A stretch of DNA of 12,822 bases from the NCBI GenBank assembly GCA_030642225.1, contig DAOWOC010000005.1, positions 1-12,822 on the forward strand. Direction: 5' to 3'. The stretch comes from Deltaproteobacteria bacterium (GTDB lineage Bacteria > Desulfobacterota > DAOWOC01). The notes below the pieces were generated by a model. That model did not search any database, had not been told where the DNA came from, and saw nothing but the letters and a program-made list of their open reading frames with translations. A program made the translations under genes and the position numbers. Of the stretch, positions 6,808 to 12,822 are shown piece after piece (position 1 is the stretch's first letter; each line of letters opens with the position of its first letter).

Positions 6808-7017
6808 TTATAATAAGGCTAAAAGATTTCCTCGCCTGAATTTTAACCACACAAAATATCCAACAGCACCGAAAAAAGGCAAAATAGTAATAATACCAAG
6901 CCAGATCAGTTGCAGTAAAATATTGTCAAACTTGCGTCTTGAAACATCGATAATAGCCCAAAATGTGGGTATTATCGGAATCAATAATAAAACTGCATAA
7001 AGTATAATTTTACTCAT
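6808..7017 (-). CDS. Small membrane protein, PLDc_N-like (two transmembrane helices)
   Basis: This 69-residue protein has two hydrophobic helices, about 4-25 and 34-58, joined by WAIIDVSRRKFDN and ending in a basic tail (WLKFRRGN). The pattern of helix, W-x-IIDV-x-[RK]RKF, helix with LPFFG, then a basic end matches the small PLDc_N (phospholipase D/cardiolipin synthase N-terminal) family, here as a free-standing protein without a catalytic domain. The function of such stand-alone members is not known to me. The frame could begin at TTG 7020, but the adjacent ATG at 7017 is the likelier start. There is no strong ribosome site. It lies 19 nt before the four-cysteine gene and may share its transcript. 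Confidence 0.75.
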   Translation of the reverse strand: MSKIILYAVLLLIPIIPTFWAIIDVSRRKFDNILLQLIWLGIITILPFFGAVGYFVWLKFRRGNLLALL

Positions 7018-7103
7018 CAAATAACTGCTGATTAAATATTTTAATGATTTTTAAACTCGTTTTATGTATATGTTTTAAAATAAAAAATCAAGCTAAAGAT
7101 AGT

Positions 7104-7733
7104 TTAATTATTCAATGAAATGCATCTTATAGTTTTTTTATCCCTGTGCCATATAAGACATAATCCATTTGCTAATGCCCCGCAGGTTACTACATAACGG
7201 CATGATTCTGACAGATTGTAATCACTGTCCGGTTCTAATTTAATCTTTTTTGTTTTTGAATCTTTAAATAAATAAATACCGGGTGTGTGGGCATGTCCCC
7301 TGAAAAGGATGTCATAATTTGTAGTATTAAAAAAATATTCAACTTTTTCACGATTCATTGAACCTATCATGGCGGAAAGTCCGAGCTCACTAATAAAAGG
7401 AAGGGAGTGAGTAAAAATATATGTTTTATATTCTAAAATAAAAGGAAGGGATTGCAGAAAATTTAATGTTTTCTGTGTAATATTGTGTCCATATTCATTT
7501 ACATTATTGACGACAACAGCATGGTCATTATTCCCTTTTATTGCCTTGATATCATTTTTTATAATTATATTGACGCATTCATCGGCTGTATCAGAAATCT
7601 GTGAATCACAAATATCACCAAGATGAAATATCTGTTCAACCCTGTTTTTTTTAAAAAACAATACGGCCTTTTCAATAGATTCAGGATTCCCATGGCTGTC
7701 GGACATTATCCCGATGGTTTTGTTTAAGTTCAA
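7104..7733 (-). CDS. YfcE/MJ0936-type metallophosphoesterase
   Basis: This 209-residue calcineurin-like phosphoesterase is predicted to hydrolyse phosphodiesters at a two-metal centre. Metal ligands are visible in the family order: D12 and H14 (SDSHGN), D40 (HLGDICD), N68 (GNNDH), H109 (FTHSLP), and H147 and H149 (RGHAHTPG). Length and the absence of a signal peptide fit the cytosolic YfcE group. The start is a TTG at 7733, preceded at once by an in-frame stop. The first ATG (codon 10) would remove the opening beta strand IGIM before the DSHG motif, so TTG is preferred. The natural substrate cannot be read from the sequence. It follows cheR by about 60 nt. Confidence 0.87.
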   Translation of the reverse strand: MNLNKTIGIMSDSHGNPESIEKAVLFFKKNRVEQIFHLGDICDSQISDTADECVNIIIKNDIKAIKGNNDHAVVVNNVNEYGHNITQKTLNFLQSLPFILEYKTYIFTHSLPFISELGLSAMIGSMNREKVEYFFNTTNYDILFRGHAHTPGIYLFKDSKTKKIKLEPDSDYNLSESCRYVVTCGALANGLCLIWHRDKKTIRCISLNN

Positions 7734-7793
7734 TTATTACGCCTGATTCCAATAGATAGAAGTTAATAATTTTATTTTAACGCCTTATTTGTA

Positions 7794-8639
7794 TTATGAC
7801 ATATGATGCCTGTAACAAAGTGTCTTTAAATATCTTTTAGCTTCAAAACCTGAGGTTAATTTTGTAATATTTTCCGATGAACCTATAATCAGATAACCTC
7901 CAGGCTTAATGATACCTGCAATCTTTTTAAAAAGTTCTTTACGTTCCTGAAGAGTAAAATATATTGCAACATTTCTGCAAAAAACAATATCAAAAGAACC
8001 TAAACCAAAAAAAGGATCGAGTAAATTCAATTGTTTAAAAGAAACATGTTCCTTTACATTATCATTAATACAGTAAAGATTATTTTTTTTATAAAAAAAT
8101 TTTTGCAGAATTTTTTCCGGCACACCACGGCTCACCTCCAACTCGGAATATTCGCCTTTTTGGGCGCTTTTAAGCGCTATATTTGATATGTCTGTCCCAA
8201 GTATACTGATATCAAAGGTAATGGGACTTAAAAAAAGTTCCTTCAATACAATGGCAATACTATAAATCTCCTGACCTGTTGAACATCCGGCGCTCCATAT
8301 TTTTATTGATTTTTTTTTGCCGGTTAATGGTTCTTTCATCTTTTGATCAATCAGGTCAGGTATAATTTTATGCTGCAAGAGGTTAAATGGTGAAGTATCC
8401 CTAAAAAATAATGTTTCATTATTTGTGACAGCTTCCACCAACTCACGTTCAAAATACCGTGTCTTATCTGAAATGATTTTATTATATAACTCACTGAAGC
8501 TGGGAAACTCATGTTTCTTAAGTAATGGTTGCAATTTACTTTCAATAAGATAAGCCTTGTCCTTTCCATAAAAAATTCCGGTCTTGTCCAGAATCAATTG
8601 AAAAAGTGCCTTTTGTTCTTGTATTGTAATTTCTATCAT
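7794..8639 (-). CDS. cheR: CheR-type chemoreceptor glutamate methyltransferase
   Basis: This 281-residue SAM-dependent enzyme methylates glutamates of chemoreceptors. An N-terminal all-alpha CheR_N domain covers about 1-70. Typical motifs follow: TNNETLFFRD (72-81), the SAM-binding loop WSAGCSTGQEIYS (115-127; E. coli-type has CSTGEEPYS), GTDIS (148-152) and CRNVAIYF (221-228). Length is normal and it has no TPR or receiver extension. No ribosome site is evident before the ATG. The preceding 94 bp hold no gene or clear terminator, so cotranscription with the STAS gene is likely. No MCP, CheA, CheB or CheW is in the window, so it may serve a chemotaxis-like signalling system encoded elsewhere. 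Confidence 0.93.
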   Translation of the reverse strand: MIEITIQEQKALFQLILDKTGIFYGKDKAYLIESKLQPLLKKHEFPSFSELYNKIISDKTRYFERELVEAVTNNETLFFRDTSPFNLLQHKIIPDLIDQKMKEPLTGKKKSIKIWSAGCSTGQEIYSIAIVLKELFLSPITFDISILGTDISNIALKSAQKGEYSELEVSRGVPEKILQKFFYKKNNLYCINDNVKEHVSFKQLNLLDPFFGLGSFDIVFCRNVAIYFTLQERKELFKKIAGIIKPGGYLIIGSSENITKLTSGFEAKRYLKTLCYRHHMS

Positions 8640-8733
8640 AGAAAAAATAAAAAAATTGTGATTTTATGACTTGTTATCTTTACTGAAATTTTTAATTTAT
8701 TTTTTTTGTAAAAAGTCTTAAAATTCAATAAGA

Positions 8734-9033
8734 TCAAACAATATTAAATTTAACATCAAGACGCAAACGCTTAAAGAGTTTATGTACATTATCCGACACA
8801 TTAACTATGCTGAGTTCATTTCCATTGTCTTTTAAAAGATTATGGAATGCAACAAGTATGCTAATGCCGACTTGATCTACCTCTTTAACGTCTGTTAAGT
8901 CTATTTTAAAATTTTTATTATTGTCTTGCGCCACTTTAAGAAGTTCATCGCGGAATTCTTCGGCCATCGGTTTGATGATATCCTTGTCCGGTTTTATCGT
9001 AATCAGTCTTTTATCCTCTATTATTTCGCTCAT
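8734..9033 (-). CDS. STAS-domain protein lacking the phospho-acceptor serine
   Basis: The 99-residue product is a single STAS domain of the anti-sigma factor antagonist type. The core beta strand IDLTDVKEVDQVGISILVAF is recognisable, but the usual DSSG/DSTG is DQVG, so the serine phosphorylated in SpoIIAA is missing. This resembles STAS proteins used in chemotaxis-like clusters rather than classical partner-switching antagonists (inference). The frame could start at 9078, but that ATG sits inside a palindrome with no ribosome site. ATG 9033 has GGAGG 5 nt upstream and ATG 9045 has GGAG 7 nt upstream; I choose 9033, with 9045 almost as good. It lies upstream of cheR in the same direction and may dock with that signalling module. 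Confidence 0.85.
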   Translation of the reverse strand: MSEIIEDKRLITIKPDKDIIKPMAEEFRDELLKVAQDNNKNFKIDLTDVKEVDQVGISILVAFHNLLKDNGNELSIVNVSDNVHKLFKRLRLDVKFNIV

Positions 9034-9064
9034 ATTCCCCTCCATTTTTTCACTCCCTGATATT

Positions 9065-9090
9065 TTTAATGATTTCATGAAATCATTAAA
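9065..9090. repeat. 26-bp perfect palindrome upstream of the STAS gene
   Basis: The two 13-bp halves (TTTAATGATTTCA and its complement) are exactly complementary with no spacer. It lies about 30 bp before the likely STAS start, and its right half overlaps the arm of the neighbouring hairpin. It could be a repressor operator or an RNA element in the STAS leader. Confidence 0.6.
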
Positions 9091-9119
9091 TAATTATATT
9101 GCAACATAATTATTTAATG
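9084..9119 (-). terminator. AT-only hairpin at the end of the TPR gene (possible terminator or leader structure)
   Basis: Perfect 14-bp arms (9084-9097 and 9106-9119) flank an 8-nt loop. The stop codon of the TPR gene (9110-9112) lies inside one arm. The stem is almost all A/T and no clean U-run follows, so efficient intrinsic termination is doubtful. It shares 7 bp (9084-9090) with the 26-bp palindrome, so the two folds exclude each other. Confidence 0.45.
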
Positions 9120-11017
9120 GTCTCTATTCTCAATCGTAAATATTTTTCTTTATAGAGTTCCTTGCCAGGTCTTATTTTTATTAATTGCTTATATTTTTCC
9201 ATGGCCTTTTCCAACTTACCTGTCTTTTCAAGAAGCACTGCGATTTGTTCCATAATCTGCACATCTTTAGGAGAAAGCTTTGCAGCCTTTTCAAAATCAA
9301 AGATTGCTGCTTTATGATTTTTTAATTTGATATTTGCATATGCCCTGTAGATATAAAAATTTTTTTCCACCGGATAATTTTTAATCCCCTTATTCATTAA
9401 ATTTATTATTTTTTGATGTTTGTCTTTTGATTTATAATATTCAAAAATCATTTGATAAAAAGGCTTTTCCTGAGGAGATATATCTAAAATACGTAATGCC
9501 TGGGTTGCTGCGGCACCTGCGTTTTTTTGTTTCTGATATATATCAATCAGGTGTTTTCGTGCATTTACATCCTTGGCATTTAATTTTAAGACCTGCATAA
9601 ATGCATTTATAGATTCTTTATACCTCTTTTTATTTTTTAAAAGTACACCAAGGTTAAACCAACCAATTTTATTTTTTGAACCGGCCTTAAGTAAAAGCTG
9701 ATATTGTTTTACAGCCTCGCTGGTTTGCCCTGTTTTTTCCAGGCTGTTGATATATTTTATGCGTAAATTTTGATCCTTTGGCCTCTTTTTGAGCATTGGT
9801 TTAAGAAGCTTTATAACCTTGAAGTATTGTTTGTCAGCCTCAACATAATTCACGAGTTTCATGAGCGCATTAATATCACCTGATGATGCCTTAACAATCT
9901 TCTCAAGATGCCTCGCCATGACATCTTTTCTGCCAAGTGCACCATAAATTTCAGCCAGATTATAATGTAAATTTATATCAGAAGGGTCTCTTTTAAGCGC
10001 CTTTTCATAATAAATGGCCGCCTGTTTTAAAGATTTTGTCTTAACGCATAAAAAGGCTATTTTTTTACAGATTGATGCTGAGACCTCATCCCCTTGCTTA
10101 GATGCTATAATTTTATATTCATTTAGAGCCTTTTTAAAATCTCCTTTTTTTTCATAAAGCCGGGATAAAATCTCCTGCTCGCCCAAATCTCCTGTAACCT
10201 TTACTAACAGTTTCTGATATTTTATGGCATTTTTGTATCTTTTGCCGGATATATATAAATTAACAAGGGGTTTGATATATTCCTTTTTTGGTTTATGCAT
10301 AATAAGTTTGCTGTAAACAGATATAGCCCCTTTGTTTTTACCGACGCTGGATAATGCCTCTGCCAGCCCTAACATAATGGTTTCATTATCCTGATCAATG
10401 GAAAGGGCAAACCTGTAATATTCAATTTTTTCTTCCGGTGTCGCAGCTTTCCTGGCAAATGATATAAAATCATCAACAAGATAGTGTGATTTGATATTAA
10501 AGCCGCCTATCTCATCTTTATCCCATATAACCTTGAAGGTATAAATCTTTGGAACAAAAAAAGACTTTTTTGCCTGAACTTTGGAGAGTACAATTATTTT
10601 TTTAAAAAAATCCAACTCACCAAATTCATTGCATAAAATCTTAAACTTTGATGAACGCCACCCATCGGTTTTAAGCTCTTTTATAAAAAAAGATTTATCA
10701 GGATGGATGTCTATTGTTTCTTTATTACGGCACTGATATTCCATGTCTTCTACAGAGATTGTCACCTCATCCAGTGCCATTGGGATAAAATGGGCGCCCT
10801 TGCCCTGGATAATACGCTTGACAAGATAAACAGCATGTCCCGGCTTTTGAAGCAGACCTGAAAAATATCCTGCAAATACCAGTATGCTAAGGGATAAAAC
10901 CAAAATAACAATAAATTTTACAGATGGGTTAAACCGCCAGTTTTTATTTTTTCTAAGAGGAGGCTGTCCAAATGGAGATTTATCCTTTATATCAGAAAGA
11001 TTGACATCAATATCCAT
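9110..11017 (-). CDS. Membrane-anchored tetratricopeptide-repeat protein
   Basis: This 635-residue protein has a short, partly basic cytoplasmic N-terminus, one transmembrane helix at about 33-56 (VKFIVILVLSLSILVFAGYF), a non-repetitive domain at about 60-185, and then TPR repeats from about 190 to the end. Units with the W/Y-x-LG-x-x-Y/A-x-x-x-x-x-A-x-x-x-F/Y pattern are clear, for example IGWFNLGVLLKNKKRYKESI and NLHYNLAEIYGALGRKDVM. The topology suggests the repeats face the periplasm and scaffold a protein complex. I do not recognise the 60-185 domain. The protein is lysine-rich. It follows rluB by 41 nt and precedes the STAS-cheR pair, but a functional link to them is only suggested by position. 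Confidence 0.82.
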   Translation of the reverse strand: MDIDVNLSDIKDKSPFGQPPLRKNKNWRFNPSVKFIVILVLSLSILVFAGYFSGLLQKPGHAVYLVKRIIQGKGAHFIPMALDEVTISVEDMEYQCRNKETIDIHPDKSFFIKELKTDGWRSSKFKILCNEFGELDFFKKIIVLSKVQAKKSFFVPKIYTFKVIWDKDEIGGFNIKSHYLVDDFISFARKAATPEEKIEYYRFALSIDQDNETIMLGLAEALSSVGKNKGAISVYSKLIMHKPKKEYIKPLVNLYISGKRYKNAIKYQKLLVKVTGDLGEQEILSRLYEKKGDFKKALNEYKIIASKQGDEVSASICKKIAFLCVKTKSLKQAAIYYEKALKRDPSDINLHYNLAEIYGALGRKDVMARHLEKIVKASSGDINALMKLVNYVEADKQYFKVIKLLKPMLKKRPKDQNLRIKYINSLEKTGQTSEAVKQYQLLLKAGSKNKIGWFNLGVLLKNKKRYKESINAFMQVLKLNAKDVNARKHLIDIYQKQKNAGAAATQALRILDISPQEKPFYQMIFEYYKSKDKHQKIINLMNKGIKNYPVEKNFYIYRAYANIKLKNHKAAIFDFEKAAKLSPKDVQIMEQIAVLLEKTGKLEKAMEKYKQLIKIRPGKELYKEKYLRLRIETIK

Positions 11018-11058
11018 TAATCCTGTTTCCTTTTTTTAAAATAGAAATATCAAGTTAC

Positions 11059-11793
11059 TTATGATACTAAACTTGCATCTTTTTTTAATCTTTTAATTTC
11101 AAGCGGTGTCAGCCTTCGATATTGACCGGGCTCAAGTTCTTTTATTGTAAGACAACCATATCTGATCCGCGTTAATCCTGCGACTTTAAGCCCCACAGCC
11201 GTACACATGCGTCTTATCTGACGGTTTCTGCCTTCATGTATGGTTATGTGAAATTTTGCAATCTTACCTTTATTTTGTTTTAGTATTACTTTTGCCGGTG
11301 CAGTGGCTCTGGGGTCACCCTTCATGATTACGCCATTACGCAAAGATTTAATCTGTAAGGGTTTTATCAACCCTTTTACAATAACTTCATAGACCTTTTC
11401 AATCTCATAACGCGGGTGAAGAAGATGATTTGCCATATCACCGTCATTGGTCATAAGAAGCAGCCCCAATGTATTAAAATCAAGTCTTCCAACCGGATAA
11501 AGACGCACAGGGATATCCATAATCAGATCCTTTACTGTAGGCCTCCCCTGTGGGTCATGCATGGTTGTAACAAACCCTGCCGGTTTATATAAAAGAACAT
11601 ATTCCATGTTGTGGACGGGCTTAATTTTAAGCCCGTCCACAACAACATTATCTTTTACAGGGTCTATTTTATGTCCGGGTTCAAGGATAATTTGCCCGTT
11701 GATTTTTATCCTGCCTTCCTGGATCATCTTCTCGGCTTTTCTCCTTGATGCGACTCCGGCCCTTGAAATAAATTTTTGTATACGTTCCTGCAT
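11059..11793 (-). CDS. rluB: RluB-family 23S rRNA pseudouridine synthase
   Basis: This 244-residue enzyme isomerises a uridine of 23S rRNA (RluB/RsuA family). An S4 RNA-binding domain covers about 1-55 (ISRAGVASRRKAEKMIQEGRIKING). The catalytic domain has LLYKPAG (67-73), the signature VGRLDFNTLGLLLMTNDGD with catalytic D105, and the basic RNRQIRRMC loop near 194. Length is normal. It starts 7 nt after scpB stops, the common scpA-scpB-rluB order, with AGG upstream of the ATG. Codons 50-63, linking the two domains, contain an 18-bp-arm palindrome at 11607-11644, which is more GC-rich than the surrounding sequence. RsuA or RluE/F are less likely given the scpB linkage. Confidence 0.95.
   Translation of the reverse strand: MQERIQKFISRAGVASRRKAEKMIQEGRIKINGQIILEPGHKIDPVKDNVVVDGLKIKPVHNMEYVLLYKPAGFVTTMHDPQGRPTVKDLIMDIPVRLYPVGRLDFNTLGLLLMTNDGDMANHLLHPRYEIEKVYEVIVKGLIKPLQIKSLRNGVIMKGDPRATAPAKVILKQNKGKIAKFHITIHEGRNRQIRRMCTAVGLKVAGLTRIRYGCLTIKELEPGQYRRLTPLEIKRLKKDASLVS
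11607..11644. repeat. 38-bp inverted repeat inside rluB
   Basis: The two arms (TGTTGTGGACGGGCTTAA and its complement) are 18 bp long, perfectly matched and separated by only two bases. The repeat encodes the interdomain linker VVVDGLKIKPVHN. Neither strand has a following T-run, so a plain terminator is unlikely. It could be a small palindromic element lodged in the gene, or an mRNA stem that slows translation between domains. Confidence 0.85.
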
Positions 11794-11800
11794 ATCAACC

Positions 11801-12325
11801 TTAGCTTAAATCCATTTTTTCCATCTCTTCCAGGGATGGCAAGGATGAAATATCATTAAGATTGAATATTTTTAGAAATTTTTTTGTTGTTCCATACATA
11901 AGTGCTCGGCCAGGCCCGGGGTGCCTGCCGATAATTCGCACAAGCCCTTTTTCAAGAAGCTGACGTATTATCCATCCCACATCCACGCCCCTTATTTCTT
12001 CGACTTCCAATCGCATTACCGGCTGTTTGTAGGCAACTATTGCAAGTGTCTCAAGGGCTGCCTTGGAAAGACGCGCCGGCGGGTTCTCTTTAAGACAGGT
12101 TATCCATACACTCATTTCGGGCTTTGTGCGGAATTGATATCCTCCTGCCACATTTGCCAAATAAATCCCATGACCGCCTGATTCATATTCCTCTTCAAGG
12201 GAAGCTAAGGCATGAGAAATAATTTCAGCCTCCCATGATGAAAGAATTTTTTTTATGCTATCTAAATCGACAGGGTCATCCGAAGCAAATATTATGGCCT
12301 CAATAATTGATTTAATGTCCTGCAT
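11801..12325 (-). CDS. scpB: ScpB, segregation and condensation protein B
   Basis: This 174-residue kleisin-associated protein of the SMC-ScpA-ScpB condensin acts in chromosome compaction and segregation. Two winged-helix regions are recognisable. The family signature is clear: LSKAALETLAIVAYKQPVMRLEVEEIRGV (about 86-114), LLEKGLVRIIGRHPGPGR (about 123-140) and YGTTKKFLKIFNLNDISSLP (about 144-163). Length is usual. It lies 26 nt after scpA and 7 nt before rluB, a conserved order. No strong ribosome site precedes the ATG, so coupling with scpA translation is likely. Confidence 0.95.
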   Translation of the reverse strand: MQDIKSIIEAIIFASDDPVDLDSIKKILSSWEAEIISHALASLEEEYESGGHGIYLANVAGGYQFRTKPEMSVWITCLKENPPARLSKAALETLAIVAYKQPVMRLEVEEIRGVDVGWIIRQLLEKGLVRIIGRHPGPGRALMYGTTKKFLKIFNLNDISSLPSLEEMEKMDLS

Positions 12326-12351
12326 ATGGATAAAAACCTGTAATTTTATCT

Positions 12352-12822
12352 TTAATGAAACGCCTTAAGATATATTTCCCCTCCCCTTTCAAAAGGGGCA
12401 AGGAATCCTTTTTTAACAAGTTCAAGGAGCGCAAGAAATGTATATACAAACATTCTGCGTGTAGTAATGGTTTGAAAAAGGGTTGTAAAAGGTATATTCA
12501 TACTCCCATTACATATATCAAGCACCTCGGACATGCGTTGTCTTAATGAAATAGCCTCTGTTCTTATTTCTATAACCGGTATATCTGATTTTTCTGACAG
12601 GAGTTTTTTAAATGCGTTCAAAAGTTCAAACAATCCTACATTTATCTCCTGTTCCTGCATGTTATCGGGGTGTTCCTTTGTTTCATTAATCCCTTTTGTA
12701 AATACATCTTTATCGAGCAGGGGCATCATGCCAAGATGCTGAGCCGCCTCAAAATATTTTGCGTAAACCAGTAATGATTCCTCAAAGTCAAAATTATCTT
12801 CATCATCCTTATCATCAAATAC
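12352..12822 (-). CDS. scpA: ScpA, segregation and condensation protein A (C-terminal part)
   Basis: The frame is open from the window edge, and the last 156 codons before the stop at 12352 are present; the start is outside. The visible part includes an acidic linker (VFDDKDDEDN), the middle helices (LLVYAKYFEAAQHLG) and the C-terminal winged helix that contacts SMC (RRMFVYTFLALLELVKKGFL, then GGEIYLKAFH). An ATG at 12729 would give a truncated 125-residue protein, but homology continues upstream of it, so it is internal. Identity is reinforced by scpB directly downstream. Confidence 0.92.
   Translation of the reverse strand, partial: VFDDKDDEDNFDFEESLLVYAKYFEAAQHLGMMPLLDKDVFTKGINETKEHPDNMQEQEINVGLFELLNAFKKLLSEKSDIPVIEIRTEAISLRQRMSEVLDICNGSMNIPFTTLFQTITTRRMFVYTFLALLELVKKGFLAPFERGGEIYLKAFH

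Noticed and set aside
7021..7103. Sigma-70 promoter upstream of the PLDc_N-like gene
   Set aside because: TTGATT with a TATACA about 16 bp away is only a partial match in very AT-rich DNA, too weak to list.
8351..8569. 72-codon minus-strand frame inside cheR
   Set aside because: It is an alternate frame within cheR, whose motifs run uninterrupted through the region.
8640..8733. Terminator or small gene between STAS and cheR
   Set aside because: I saw only T- and A-runs with no stable hairpin and no open frame of note.
9034..9078. Upstream ATG at 9078 as the STAS start
   Set aside because: It falls inside a palindrome, lacks a ribosome site, and two downstream ATGs have good ones.

Overview
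The window is AT-rich and reads in one direction only: every gene I can support lies on the minus strand, so transcription runs from position 12822 down to 1. The gene content suggests an anaerobic, probably sulfate-reducing member of the Desulfobacterota (possibly Desulfobacterales). The grounds are NADH:acceptor (NuoEF/HydBC-type) subunits next to an HdrA-like protein, a PAS-containing sigma-54 activator beside a NifU-like scaffold, and low GC. This assignment is inferred from gene content, not from a marker gene.

Layout in order of transcription. (1) 12822-11059: housekeeping block with the C-terminal part of scpA, then scpB (chromosome segregation) and rluB (23S rRNA pseudouridine synthase). 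(2) 11017-7794: a membrane-anchored TPR protein, a STAS-domain protein without the usual phospho-acceptor serine, and a CheR methyltransferase. (3) 7733-6808: a YfcE/MJ0936-type phosphoesterase with a TTG start and a two-helix membrane protein of the PLDc_N type. (4) 6788-4404: a tight cassette of a 68-residue four-cysteine protein, a NifU/IscU-like Fe-S scaffold, and a sigma-54 enhancer-binding protein with two PAS domains. (5) 4403-4035: a 369-bp intergenic region with a 9-bp tandem repeat, two AAACSGTTT palindromes exactly 31 bp apart, and a near-consensus -24/-12 promoter. (6) 4034-1: an electron-transfer operon of a NuoE-like subunit, a NuoF-like subunit carrying extra N- and C-terminal Fe-S domains, a short NuoG/HoxU-like ferredoxin subunit, and an HdrA-like protein cut off by the window edge.

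The main story is parts 4-6. A cassette rich in Fe-S and cysteine features ends in a sigma-54 activator. Directly downstream is a sigma-54 promoter, with paired palindromes at the distance expected of enhancer sites, driving an NAD(H)-linked flavin/Fe-S operon. The working model is that the activator senses redox or Fe-S status and switches on the operon. The operon has no catalytic subunit (hydrogenase, formate dehydrogenase or similar) in view. Its HdrA-like member appears to have lost much of the canonical flavin and Fe-S machinery over the visible 326 residues, so its role is open.

Two other structures stand out. One is a 38-bp near-perfect palindrome inside the rluB coding sequence. The other is a pair of overlapping, mutually exclusive hairpins at the junction between the TPR and STAS genes. 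I see no tRNA, rRNA, CRISPR array, transposase or phage gene.
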